From: Clostridiaceae bacterium | Lineage (GTDB): Bacteria > Bacillota > Clostridia > Oscillospirales > Acutalibacteraceae | Reading direction: 5' to 3' | DNA length: 64,000 bases | NCBI GenBank assembly: GCA_016296885.1 | Contig: JAEDHT010000003.1 | Location: 1-64,000 of the forward strand | In this document: piece by piece, positions 16,099-24,405 of the stretch | How the letters are laid out: every line of letters begins with the position of its first letter | Numbering within the stretch: position 1 is the stretch's first letter | Notes under the pieces: generated by a model | The model's database searches: none | Told to the model about the DNA's origin: nothing | The model's input: only the letters and a program-made list of their open reading frames with translations | Program-made: the position numbers and the translations under genes

Positions 16099-16965
16099 AT
16101 GTCACTTGTAAACGCAAAAGAAATGCTCACAAAAGCAAAAGAAGGACATTATGCAGTAGGTCAATTCAACATCAACAATCTCGAATGGACAAAGGCTATC
16201 CTTCAAACTGCACAGGAGCTTAATTCACCTGTTATTCTCGGTGTTTCTGAGGGTGCAGGAAAATATATGTGTGGCTACAAAACAATTGTTGGAATGGTAG
16301 AGGGTATGATAGAGGGATTAGGAATCACTGTTCCTGTAGCTCTTCACCTTGACCATGGTAGCTATGATGGCGCTATGGCTTGCATAGAGGCTGGTTTCAG
16401 CTCAATCATGTTTGACGGCTCACACTACCCTATCGAAGAAAATATCGCAAAAACAAAAGAGCTTATTGCTATCTGTGAAAAAAAGGGACTTTCTCTTGAA
16501 GCAGAGGTAGGCGCAATTGGTGGCGAAGAAGATGGCGTTGTAGGTACAGGCGAATGTGCAGATCCTGAGGAGTGCAAAATGATTGCTGATTTGGGCGTTA
16601 CAATGCTAGCTGCAGGTATCGGCAACATTCACGGAAAATACCCTGAGAATTGGCAGGGACTCAGCTTTGATACTCTTGATGCTATCCAGAAGCTAACTGG
16701 CAAAATGCCTCTAGTTCTTCATGGTGGCACAGGTATTCCGGCTGATATGATAAAGAAGGCTATTGATCTTGGTGTTTCTAAGATCAATGTAAACACAGAG
16801 TGCCAGCTTGCTTTTTCTGCAGCAGTAAGAAAGTATATCGAAGAAGGTAAGGATCTTCAGGGTAAGGGCTTTGACCCAAGAAAGCTTTTAGCTCCAGGTG
16901 TAGAAGCTATTAAAGACACTGTAAAAGAAAAGATGACTTTGTTCGGCTCTGTTGGCAAAGCTTAA
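16099..16965 (+). CDS. fba: Fructose-bisphosphate aldolase, class II
   Basis: A 288-residue zinc-dependent aldolase that splits fructose-1,6-bisphosphate into glyceraldehyde-3-phosphate and dihydroxyacetone phosphate. LHLDHGS carries the catalytic region and a zinc histidine; the other zinc ligands are in SLEAEVG and NIHGKYP, with LHGGTGIP and NVNTECQ binding phosphate. I start it at ATG 16099 (MSLVNAKEML, the family's usual beginning), with TGGAGATG upstream, rather than at the in-frame ATG 16042. It is the next step after FruK in this window. A strong terminator follows at once. Confidence 0.96.
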   Translation: MSLVNAKEMLTKAKEGHYAVGQFNINNLEWTKAILQTAQELNSPVILGVSEGAGKYMCGYKTIVGMVEGMIEGLGITVPVALHLDHGSYDGAMACIEAGFSSIMFDGSHYPIEENIAKTKELIAICEKKGLSLEAEVGAIGGEEDGVVGTGECADPEECKMIADLGVTMLAAGIGNIHGKYPENWQGLSFDTLDAIQKLTGKMPLVLHGGTGIPADMIKKAIDLGVSKINVNTECQLAFSAAVRKYIEEGKDLQGKGFDPRKLLAPGVEAIKDTVKEKMTLFGSVGKA

Positions 16966-16981
16966 TACTGAATTTTTATTT

Positions 16982-17020
16982 AAACTCGTTACTTACTTTT
17001 GGGTAACGAGTTTTTATTTT
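16982..17020 (+). terminator. Terminator of fba
   Basis: A perfect 11-bp stem, AAACTCGTTAC (16982-16992) with GTAACGAGTTT (17003-17013), leading into TTTTTATTTT. Confidence 0.92.
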
Positions 17021-17088
17021 GCATATTTGTTTTACTTATACGAATAAATGTGATATAATCTTCTTATCATTACTTGAGGAGAATTTTT

Positions 17089-17973
17089 ATGAAAATAAAA
17101 TTTATAACTATAATTATAATGATAGCTTTGATGCTCTCTATAGGCTGTATCACATCAAATGCATTTAATACTTCAAACATATGGCAAATGGATGAAAACT
17201 ATATAACTGACTTCTTCTCTGATCCTAAGGTAACACATATTGACGGAACTCCATTGGATGAAGAAATCGTATTTTCATTGAGAGAAATAGAAGATGAATT
17301 GATTAAAACACAGTTTGCAAAAGATAATATGAAGATTTATGAAATAGTTTTTGAAAATAGTGACGGAGAAACTGAAATCAATGAACCGCTTAGTTATGCT
17401 GTAGCTATTTTTGATAGTATTCTTGATTTCACAGGTTCTGATAAGATATATGAGGTATATGAGCTAGACAGGGAGCATAATATGACACCTACAGAATTCA
17501 AATTAAACGAAACCTATGTTACGTTCAATCTGGAGAATAATTATGGTTTTGTAATCCGTGAAATTACGCCAAGCACAACTGATTCTGAAACAGAGAACAC
17601 TGACAGTGAAAATTCTAACAAGGGCACTGATAGTGGAAGCTCTGATAACAGTACCAATACTGAAGACTCTGATGATAACACTGATGATGAGGATTTTATA
17701 ATAATCGACAAGGATACAGATTCATCTACCGATACTTCATCCGATTCTACAGATACCGATAGTGATGAAGAAGCACTTCTTGGAGACGTTGACTTGAATG
17801 AAAAAATAAATATGGAAGACGTAGTGCATTTGCAAAGGGCAGTAGCCAAGATGGTTGTTTTAAACAATAAACAAGTGACAAATGCTGATGTTAATTTTGA
17901 TGAGCAATGCAACATGGAGGATGTGACATTGATCCAAAAGTTTATCGCACAGCTTATATTCAATTTTAAATAA
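17089..17973 (+). CDS. Secreted dockerin protein with unknown N-terminal module
   Basis: A 294-residue secreted protein. A signal peptide (about 1-28) precedes a module of roughly 140 residues that I cannot assign, then a Ser/Thr/Asp/Glu-rich linker (about 165-228), then a type I dockerin (about 230-294) with two calcium loops (GDVDLNEKINMED and ADVNFDEQCNMED). Dockerins bind cohesins, so the protein is probably displayed on a scaffold at the cell surface. The start ATG 17089 has TGAGGAG upstream. It sits alone between two glycolytic genes, 39 kb from the main dockerin cluster, but its NMEDV helices match theirs. Confidence 0.85.
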   Translation: MKIKFITIIIMIALMLSIGCITSNAFNTSNIWQMDENYITDFFSDPKVTHIDGTPLDEEIVFSLREIEDELIKTQFAKDNMKIYEIVFENSDGETEINEPLSYAVAIFDSILDFTGSDKIYEVYELDREHNMTPTEFKLNETYVTFNLENNYGFVIREITPSTTDSETENTDSENSNKGTDSGSSDNSTNTEDSDDNTDDEDFIIIDKDTDSSTDTSSDSTDTDSDEEALLGDVDLNEKINMEDVVHLQRAVAKMVVLNNKQVTNADVNFDEQCNMEDVTLIQKFIAQLIFNFK

Positions 17974-18068
17974 TCATTTAAAATTAACGAAACCCCTGTA
18001 AATATATGAAGAATTAATGAATATTTTCTATTTTGAGCAATAAAAATAGAAAAAAGATAAAATTTTTA

Positions 18069-18097
18069 TTGCAATAATCTATTTTTTATAGTAAAAT
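18069..18097 (+). promoter_or_regulatory. Predicted pgi promoter
   Basis: TTGCAA (18069-18074) and TAAAAT (18092-18097), 17 apart. The -35 overlaps the right arm of a perfect 11-bp inverted repeat, GCAATAAAAAT (18037-18047) and ATTTTTATTGC (18062-18072), which may be a hairpin or an operator. Confidence 0.5.
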
Positions 18098-18143
18098 ACC
18101 ATTAAGTTGTTTTAGTGTGAAAATTAAGAGGAGGCAAAAAGGA

Positions 18144-19481
18144 TTGTCCACATCATTAAATAACAGATATTTAAAAGACTTTATAAATGAAGATGAATAC
18201 TGCGGTATTTCAAGCCAAATAAAGCTTGCACATGAAGCATTACATAATGGCACCGGCTTGGGAAACGACTTTATCGGCTGGCTTGATCTCCCGGAAAATT
18301 ATGATAAAGATGAGTTTGCTAGGATAAAGCTGGCAGCAGAGAAAATTAAAAAGAACACAGATGTTTTTATTGTTATAGGTATCGGTGGTTCGTATCTGGG
18401 TGCAAGAGCAGCTATTGAGTTTTTGAAATCACCTAACTATAATGTATTGAAAAAAGACACACCTGATATATACTTTACAGGAAACAGTATTAGCTCTACT
18501 GCCCTAAGCGAGCTAGTTGAGATCTGCGAGGGTAAAGATGTATCTATAAATATGATTTCTAAATCAGGCACTACTACAGAGCCTGCGATTGCATTTCGTG
18601 TATTTAGAGAACTATTAGAAAAGAAATATGGCAAAGAAGGCGCAAAGGAACGCATTTTCTGCACAACTGGTAAAGCTAAAGGAACCTTAAAACAACTGGC
18701 AGATAAAGAAGGATATGAGACCTTTGTCGTTCCTGATGACGTAGGTGGCAGATACTCAGTTCTCACCGCTGTGGGACTTCTCCCTATCGCTGTATGTGGC
18801 GCTGATATTGACAGCATGATGAATGGCGCAAGAAAAGCTATGGATGAGCTGTCATGCGCCGACTTAGATAAAAATGATTGCTATAAATATGCTGCAATAA
18901 GAAATATTCTCTATAGAAAAGGCAAAAGCACTGAAATTCTTGTAAGCTATGAACCATCATTTGCTATGATGAATGAATGGTTTAAACAGTTATTTGGAGA
19001 AAGCGAAGGCAAGGATAACAAGGGAATATTCCCTGCATCTGTTATCTTCTCCACTGATCTTCACTCTATGGGTCAGTATATTCAGGATGGCAGAAGAAAT
19101 ATTTTTGAAACAGTGGTTTTGATTGACAAAGCAAAAAGAGAAATCACGCTTTCAAGCGACTCTGAAAATGTTGATGGTCTTAACTTCCTTGCTGGAAAAA
19201 CTATGGATTTTGTAAATCGCAAGGCCTTTGAGGGAACGGCTTTGGCACATAATGACGGTGGAGTACCAAATACGGTTCTCGTCATACCGGAGGTAAATGA
19301 ATTTGAACTAGGATATTTCATTTATTTTATGGAAAAAGCTTGTGCTATCAGTGGCTATGTATTAGGTGTAAATCCATTTAATCAGCCAGGTGTTGAAAGC
19401 TATAAGAAAAATATGTTTGCTTTGCTCGGCAAGCCAGGCTATGAATCCGAAAAAGCACGACTTGAAGAGAGATTAAAATAA
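18144..19481 (+). CDS. pgi: Glucose-6-phosphate isomerase
   Basis: The 445-residue isomerase interconverts glucose-6-phosphate and fructose-6-phosphate. The signatures are clear: [22 protein letters not shown] for the phosphate, [11 protein letters not shown], and the catalytic region QYIQDGRR, with a normal Firmicute length. The start is most likely TTG 18144, because AGAGGAGG (18127-18134) lies nine bases upstream and would be inside the coding region if GTG 18117 were used. It is preceded by its own promoter, and the P-loop gene follows 69 bases later. Confidence 0.95.
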   Translation: MSTSLNNRYLKDFINEDEYCGISSQIKLAHEALHNGTGLGNDFIGWLDLPENYDKDEFARIKLAAEKIKKNTDVFIVIGIGGSYLGARAAIEFLKSPNYNVLKKDTPDIYFTGNSISSTALSELVEICEGKDVSINMISKSGTTTEPAIAFRVFRELLEKKYGKEGAKERIFCTTGKAKGTLKQLADKEGYETFVVPDDVGGRYSVLTAVGLLPIAVCGADIDSMMNGARKAMDELSCADLDKNDCYKYAAIRNILYRKGKSTEILVSYEPSFAMMNEWFKQLFGESEGKDNKGIFPASVIFSTDLHSMGQYIQDGRRNIFETVVLIDKAKREITLSSDSENVDGLNFLAGKTMDFVNRKAFEGTALAHNDGGVPNTVLVIPEVNEFELGYFIYFMEKACAISGYVLGVNPFNQPGVESYKKNMFALLGKPGYESEKARLEERLK

Positions 19482-19550
19482 TAATCAAGCAAATATTTTC
19501 TAATATACACAATATAAATCCCGCTGAGCGGAAAACAGGAGGAATTTACT

Positions 19551-19967
19551 ATGGTAAAACTTATTATTGGTAAAAAAGGTACGGGAAAAACGAAGAAACT
19601 CATTGATCTTGCAAACGAGGCTGTTTCAACTTCAAAAGGCAATGTAGTTGTTATCGAAAAAGGCTCTAAGCTTACATATGATCTTACCCACAAGGCAAGA
19701 TTAATTGATGCTGAAAGCTACCATATCGCAGGATATGATATGATGTTTGGTTTTATCAGTGGCATTTGCGCAGGCAACTATGATGTTACTGATATCCTTG
19801 TTGATTCTACATTTAAGCTCTGTGGCAATGATATGGATGAATTGGAGAAGTTTGTTTCTAAGTTAAATGCTCTTGAAGCTCATGCTTCCACATCTATCAC
19901 ACTTCTCATAAGCGCAGACAAATCTGAGCTTCCTGCTCACCTTGAGGCTGAGTATGTTCATATCTGA
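19551..19967 (+). CDS. P-loop NTPase-like protein of unknown role
   Basis: A 138-residue protein that opens with a Walker A loop, GKKGTGKTK (residues 7-15), followed by short strands and helices (VVVIEKG, DILVDSTFKLCGN as a possible Walker B, TSITLLISADKSELP). This small family is common in Clostridia and has no established function that I know. It is shorter than full ATPases and lacks a visible sensor or arginine-finger region, so it may bind rather than hydrolyse nucleotide. AGGAGG precedes the ATG; a strong terminator follows at 20017. Confidence 0.75.
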   Translation: MVKLIIGKKGTGKTKKLIDLANEAVSTSKGNVVVIEKGSKLTYDLTHKARLIDAESYHIAGYDMMFGFISGICAGNYDVTDILVDSTFKLCGNDMDELEKFVSKLNALEAHASTSITLLISADKSELPAHLEAEYVHI

Positions 19968-20016
19968 TTAATTAATCAGTTTAATTGCAGTTAAAGTTAC
20001 TTTTACTGTGACTTTT

Positions 20017-20059
20017 CCGCCGTTTGGTTTTTATTAACCATACGGCGGTTATTTTTTTC
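20017..20059 (+). terminator. Terminator of the P-loop gene
   Basis: A 13-position stem (20017-20029 with 20036-20048, one T-T mismatch) with a CCGCCG clamp, followed by TTATTTTTTT. Confidence 0.88.
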
Positions 20060-20070
20060 TTTAAAAAACT

Positions 20071-20104
20071 AAGGTCTTTGAAGTTATAAAACCTCAAAGA
20101 CCTT
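20071..20104 (-). terminator. Terminator of the ferredoxin gene
   Basis: A perfect 11-bp stem, AAGGTCTTTGA (20071-20081) with TCAAAGACCTT (20094-20104). On the minus strand it runs into AGTTTTTT. It faces the preceding terminator. Confidence 0.82.
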
Positions 20105-20136
20105 TATGTTTTTAATATTCTTTTTACAAAAAAGAA

Positions 20137-20307
20137 TTACTCCTCTACCGGAGCACTAACTGGGCAAGTGTCTGCACAAGCACCACAAGAAATGCAAGCA
20201 TCAGAATCAATTACATAGCGATCCCCACCATCAGAAATCGCATTAACCGGACACTCCTCTGCACATGCACCACAAGCGATACATTCTTCGCTGATTTTAT
20301 ATGCCAT
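20137..20307 (-). CDS. 2[4Fe-4S] ferredoxin
   Basis: A 56-residue clostridial-type ferredoxin with two complete clusters, CIACGACAEECP and CISCGACADTCP (CxxCxxCxxxCP twice). Such ferredoxins carry electrons at low potential between pyruvate:ferredoxin oxidoreductase, hydrogenase and biosynthetic enzymes. The start is the ATG at 20305-20307, immediately after TAAGGAGG; a longer reading frame upstream has no ribosome site. The gene is bracketed by terminators and therefore makes a short monocistronic message. Confidence 0.96.
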   Translation of the reverse strand: MAYKISEECIACGACAEECPVNAISDGGDRYVIDSDACISCGACADTCPVSAPVEE

Positions 20308-20335
20308 ACCACTAAACCTCCTTATCAAATTATAC

Positions 20336-20365
20336 AAAAAACGTGAGCCTAAAAAAAGCTCACGT
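20336..20365 (-). terminator. Terminator of the lipoprotein gene
   Basis: ACGTGAGC (20341-20348) pairs with GCTCACGT (20358-20365); on the minus strand the stem runs into a U-run made by the A-tract at 20336-20341. It separates the lipoprotein gene from the ferredoxin gene. Confidence 0.85.
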
Positions 20366-20444
20366 ATATTGTATCATATAAAAATAAAAAATCAAGTAGA
20401 AAAACAATTTACTTTTACCTAAAAATGGTTTTTATAAAATAGTA

Positions 20445-21266
20445 CTATTTTATTGATATTGTTATTTCATTACTTGTGTATATTTCTGCACAAAATTCAT
20501 CATCAATCTCAAAAATCATACTCAATGTCTCTATATCAGATTCTTCTCCTATGTATGCAGATATATCAACATCTTCACCCGGAGCAATGGTTTCATATAC
20601 AGTATAATTTGCCTGTTCTCCATTTATCTTGGCATCATATGTGCGCAAAATTATAGTTTGATTAGATGAGTTTGAAGCAAACATATTGAGACATCTGGAT
20701 TCCACACCAGTAAATTTGAGCTTAACTCCATATGCATCGAGGATCAATGAATTTTCTAATGTAACTTTATCAGTGGCATTGGTTGCTTTTTCGGCATAAC
20801 CCATTGTGATATTATTAAAATCTCCTTTTTTAACTGATAATCCCATTATGCCTGCATCATTTATTTCACCAAACACACCAGTTATTTCGCAGATATCATA
20901 CTCTGATGGTAATTTATCAGTTCCCTTTTCAGGCAGAAAATAGATATTCTCACTATTCCCCTCTGTGTTTTTGACAGCAATAGAATAGTAGGTGTTTTTA
21001 CCGGCAGTTATGACTGATACTGTGCCTTTTAGCTTAATTGTCTTTCCTATAAATGACTCTTCATTTGAGATGATATTAACAGCATTGTTGTATGCGGCAT
21101 CCTTATCGGTCGTGGTTAAATCATAATCTATTTTTGCAATATCAGAACTATCTTTGGTTGATGAAGAAAGAAGAAAATCTCCGCCCTTTTCATCCTTATC
21201 AGAACATCCGCTTACCAACAATGACATACATACAGCTATAATTAATATTGAAACAATTTTTTTCAT
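20445..21266 (-). CDS. Lipoprotein with OB-fold-like domain
   Basis: A 273-residue lipoprotein whose signal peptide ends in LLVSGCSDK (lipobox VSGC). Residues of about 70-150 (KTIKLKGTVSVITAGKNTYY, ICEITGVFGEI) look like a small beta-barrel of the OB-fold type. A C-terminal beta-rich domain (NSLILDAYGVKLKFTGVES to the end) resembles the immunoglobulin-like DUF4352/DUF5067 group found in Firmicute lipoproteins. No catalytic motif is visible and I assign no function. The start at 21266 has AGGAGG; a consensus promoter lies at 21292-21320. Confidence 0.75.
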   Translation of the reverse strand: MKKIVSILIIAVCMSLLVSGCSDKDEKGGDFLLSSSTKDSSDIAKIDYDLTTTDKDAAYNNAVNIISNEESFIGKTIKLKGTVSVITAGKNTYYSIAVKNTEGNSENIYFLPEKGTDKLPSEYDICEITGVFGEINDAGIMGLSVKKGDFNNITMGYAEKATNATDKVTLENSLILDAYGVKLKFTGVESRCLNMFASNSSNQTIILRTYDAKINGEQANYTVYETIAPGEDVDISAYIGEESDIETLSMIFEIDDEFCAEIYTSNEITISIK

Positions 21267-21291
21267 TACAAAACGCCTCCTGATCAAGAAA

Positions 21292-21320
21292 ATTATATCT
21301 CAGTTAAAATTTCTTGTCAA
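21292..21320 (-). promoter_or_regulatory. Consensus promoter of the lipoprotein gene
   Basis: On the minus strand TTGACA (21315-21320) and TATAAT (21292-21297) are 17 bases apart, a perfect sigma-A match. Confidence 0.85.
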
Positions 21321-21343
21321 TCGTTTTTTACTTTAATATGGGT

Positions 21344-21877
21344 TCAAAAGCTGTTGATGTCAAAGAGCATATTATTCTCACCATCTAATGTTTTCCAATA
21401 AAAAATGCCTTCCTCAAAGATCATATAGCTGTATCCTTTGCCATCTCTTGGCTTTCCAAGAGAACCCGGATTTAGCATTAAAATACCATAATTATCCTTT
21501 CTACATTCTTGGATATGCGTATGACCTGAAAGAAATATATCTATTTTTAGACCTATCGGTAGCATATGTGGCGCATAAAGATGTCCGTGTGTCGCAAAGA
21601 CCATTTTATTTCCCATGTTTATAATTTCGTAGTTATTAACAGGAAAATCAAGCTGTGAGATATCTGAATAGTCATCGCAGTTCCCTTTTACATATACTAT
21701 GCTGTCCTTGTAATAATTTAGCTGATTTTTAATTCTTTGTGAGTCGTAATCAAAATAACTACCAAAGGAATCACCAAGAAGAAGAAGCTTGTCTGCCTTT
21801 TCTGACTTGAATATATCCAGCAAACGTGCAAAGTTATCATAAGCACCGTGGATATCCGAAACAATTAACCATTTCAT
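21344..21877 (-). CDS. YfcE/MJ0936-like metallophosphoesterase
   Basis: A 177-residue calcineurin-like phosphodiesterase. The metal ligands are laid out in order: SDIHG (near residue 7), LGDSFG, KGNCDD, ATHGH and SGHTH. Family members hydrolyse small phosphodiesters or cyclic nucleotides in vitro; the natural substrate is unknown. The position normally reading GDxxD/GDxxN is GDSFG, a mild deviation. The gene starts three bases after the apbE stop, so the two are co-transcribed, but I see no metabolic reason for the pairing. Confidence 0.9.
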   Translation of the reverse strand: MKWLIVSDIHGAYDNFARLLDIFKSEKADKLLLLGDSFGSYFDYDSQRIKNQLNYYKDSIVYVKGNCDDYSDISQLDFPVNNYEIINMGNKMVFATHGHLYAPHMLPIGLKIDIFLSGHTHIQECRKDNYGILMLNPGSLGKPRDGKGYSYMIFEEGIFYWKTLDGENNMLFDINSF

Positions 21878-21880
21878 AAT

Positions 21881-22897
21881 TCAGCTCTCCCCACCATATA
21901 GTGTATATTTATCTTCCAATGTAACAATATTTTTCATGTTTTCTGATACAAACACTGTATCATCATTCATAAGAATTACAGCACCAAAGTTATCATGCAT
22001 ATTAGAAAACTCTATCGCCTTTTGCGAACCCATAACAAAAAGTGCTGTGCTGAGGCAATCGGCAAGTGTACCATCATCGCAAATAATACTAACTGACTTT
22101 ATATCTGATTGTGCAGGAGCTGCTGTAAATGGGTCGATTAAGTGATGATATATATTTCCTGCTTCATCTACAAAATTACGCTCATATGCACCAGACGTTA
22201 CAATACTGGTATCTTCAGCGTTAATATATGCTATATATTCGTATTTATCAGGCGATTCTATAGCGATATTATATTTACTGTCATCATTTTTTCTACCCAA
22301 AACTCGCACATTTCCACCAAGGTTAATTACCGCTGAGGTAACATTGTGCTCAACAAGATAATCGGCACATTTGTCGCCTATATATCCCTTTGCACAACCG
22401 CCTAGGTCTATTTCGCAATCAGAGGTTGTTGTGTATATATCACCGTTAGATTCTATCTTCCTATAATCAATTTTATATGCCAAATCTTTAAGTTCGGATG
22501 GTGTGGGAATATACAGCTCATCATCAAAGAACCCCCACCTTTTGACAGCAGGATAAACTGTGATATCAAAATATCCTTGTGTTTGTTTACAGGCATCTAA
22601 AGATTTTTCTAAAAGACACGATATATCACTATCAAAGTTAGCTTTTTTATTTTGATTAAATAGGGAAACCTGACTATCTTCCTTTGTTACGGATATCTTG
22701 CTCTCATAACTACGCACAAGCTCCTCTACACCAGCGAGGATGGAATCGTCACAATCATAGGCTGTCACTGATATATAGGTATCAAAGGCAAAAAAATCTA
22801 TTTTAGAGATATTTTCGGATGTATCACAAGAAGCAAGTGACAAAGCACTTGCAACCAGAATACACGTTATCATTAATTTAGTTATGTATTTTTTCAT
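21881..22897 (-). CDS. apbE: FAD:protein FMN transferase, lipoprotein
   Basis: A 338-residue ApbE that attaches FMN through a phosphoester to Thr/Ser in target proteins such as RnfG/RnfD or NqrBC and extracellular reductases. A lipoprotein signal ends in LASC. FFAFDTYISVTAY, the conserved DLGGCAKGYIGDKCAD and the C-terminal IICDDGTLADCLSTALFVMG (Mg2+-binding DxxT region) are in place. It acts on the outer face of the membrane. No Rnf subunits are in the window, so its targets lie elsewhere. It leads an operon with the phosphoesterase gene. Confidence 0.95.
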   Translation of the reverse strand: MKKYITKLMITCILVASALSLASCDTSENISKIDFFAFDTYISVTAYDCDDSILAGVEELVRSYESKISVTKEDSQVSLFNQNKKANFDSDISCLLEKSLDACKQTQGYFDITVYPAVKRWGFFDDELYIPTPSELKDLAYKIDYRKIESNGDIYTTTSDCEIDLGGCAKGYIGDKCADYLVEHNVTSAVINLGGNVRVLGRKNDDSKYNIAIESPDKYEYIAYINAEDTSIVTSGAYERNFVDEAGNIYHHLIDPFTAAPAQSDIKSVSIICDDGTLADCLSTALFVMGSQKAIEFSNMHDNFGAVILMNDDTVFVSENMKNIVTLEDKYTLYGGES

Positions 22898-22919
22898 ATA
22901 TACACCTTATAATTTGCAA

Positions 22920-22948
22920 AAGACCTTCTTCAAGGAGAAGAAGGTCTT
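22920..22948 (-). terminator. Hairpin after the LCP gene
   Basis: A 12-bp perfect stem (22920-22931 with 22937-22948) lies directly past the LCP stop on the minus strand; the U-tail is only three bases, so it may be weak. Confidence 0.65.
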
Positions 22949-22956
22949 GTTATTAT

Positions 22957-24120
22957 TTATTCACTATCTGTATCTGTGGAAAGTGGCTGATCGTTAAAAA
23001 CAAAATCAAGAAGATCATTTCTTGCCTTTCCCCAATCATTCACTGCAAGCACTCTTGCACCACCGGATGTAGTAACATCTGAATAATTATCATCAGACGG
23101 CAATCTAAACTCAGAAACATCATATTTTAAATATGTCAAAGCATTTGCAACAAGAACAGTGATTTCATAGTAGCTTAGATCGGTTGTGATAAGTGGTCCT
23201 ACCTCATTAACTATACTTATTATCTGTGTGAGTGAAGCCTCTTTAAAATCTTCCATCAGGGTTTTGAGTACATTTCTCTGGCGCTGTGTGCGGGTAAAGT
23301 CACTGCCACTGCATATTCCATCTTGTCCTCTATTTCTAGCGTGCCACAAAGCCTGACGTCCTTTAAGATGCACAATACCAGGTTCTGCCTGAATTTCATA
23401 GCGAGTATCTGCCTGTTTGTTCTTCCATGTCTGCCAGTTAATATAATCTATCTCTTCATCTGTAAGCTCCATATCAATTCCGCCGAGGACATCAATAATT
23501 TTTGTGAAGCTTGAAAAATCAACTATGGCGTATCTATCTATATCAATACCAAAATTTGATTCTATTGTAGCAACAGTTGTGGGGGCACCTCCAATAGTAT
23601 ACGCTACATTGATTCTTTCCATGCCATAATCAGGTATATTAACCCACAAATCACGCATAAATGATGTAAGCTTGAGTTCTTTGTTATTATTATCAATAGT
23701 CAAAACGATCATTGTATCGGTTCTGCCATGCTCTGCCTCGTGACGATTATCCTCGCCTATAAGCAATATATTAAGCACGTTAGAATCATTTATCAAACCA
23801 TCGTGAACCATTTCTGAGTGATATTCACTTGATACAGATACATTGCCAAGCTCAGAATCACTTGGGTCAATAGAAACACTAGATACAGTTGGGGTTTTAG
23901 TCTTAGCAACCACATTCACAGAATTAAGAATACTGTAATAATACACCATTCCAATACCGGCAACTATGAAAACAACGGAAAGTATTGAAATTAAAATATT
24001 TTTAAAAGGACTTTTCTTTTTAGATTTGTTCTTATTATCTTTATAATCAGTTCTTCCCGAGCTTATATCTGTGTAACCATCGGGAATATTATTTTGACGA
24101 AAATCGTTTTTATCTGCCAT
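22957..24120 (-). CDS. LytR-CpsA-Psr (LCP) cell-wall polymer ligase
   Basis: A 387-residue membrane-anchored LCP protein that moves teichoic acid or capsule chains from undecaprenyl diphosphate to peptidoglycan. A basic cytoplasmic tail and one transmembrane helix (about 45-65) precede the LCP domain, recognised by LLIGEDNR, RTDTMIVLTID, LTSFMRDLWVNIP, INVAYTIGG and the polar core arginines in RNRGQDG. The C-terminus ends in LSTDTDSE, echoing the acidic linkers of the dockerin proteins. The ATG at 24120 lacks a ribosome site; the in-frame TTG at 24135 is no better, so the start is uncertain. Confidence 0.9.
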   Translation of the reverse strand: MADKNDFRQNNIPDGYTDISSGRTDYKDNKNKSKKKSPFKNILISILSVVFIVAGIGMVYYYSILNSVNVVAKTKTPTVSSVSIDPSDSELGNVSVSSEYHSEMVHDGLINDSNVLNILLIGEDNRHEAEHGRTDTMIVLTIDNNNKELKLTSFMRDLWVNIPDYGMERINVAYTIGGAPTTVATIESNFGIDIDRYAIVDFSSFTKIIDVLGGIDMELTDEEIDYINWQTWKNKQADTRYEIQAEPGIVHLKGRQALWHARNRGQDGICSGSDFTRTQRQRNVLKTLMEDFKEASLTQIISIVNEVGPLITTDLSYYEITVLVANALTYLKYDVSEFRLPSDDNYSDVTTSGGARVLAVNDWGKARNDLLDFVFNDQPLSTDTDSE

Positions 24121-24221
24121 AAATACAAAATACAAGCAAATTTTCTGCTAATTTTGCAAAAAATGCTGTACTCCTTTCTGTAATTATTTATTTCTTCATT
24201 GTAATCAACACATACAATTGA

Positions 24222-24250
24222 ATTATACTACTTTTTTTCCATAATTACAA
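24222..24250 (-). promoter_or_regulatory. Predicted LCP promoter
   Basis: On the minus strand TTGTAA (24245-24250) and TATAAT (24222-24227) are 17 apart. The 24121-24405 gap otherwise holds a lone AGAAAGGAG (near 24172-24180) with no matching start codon. Confidence 0.6.
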
Positions 24251-24405
24251 TGGCATTTTAATGTTTTTTTCATTTGTTTTGTGGAATTTTTTATATTTTC
24301 TAATATTGCGACACATCATAGAAAAACCACACAGTAATAGACTTCTGAAAAATCAAAATCTAACCATGTAATTAGAGACGTATATTCCCCGTGTCTTAAG
24401 CTGTT

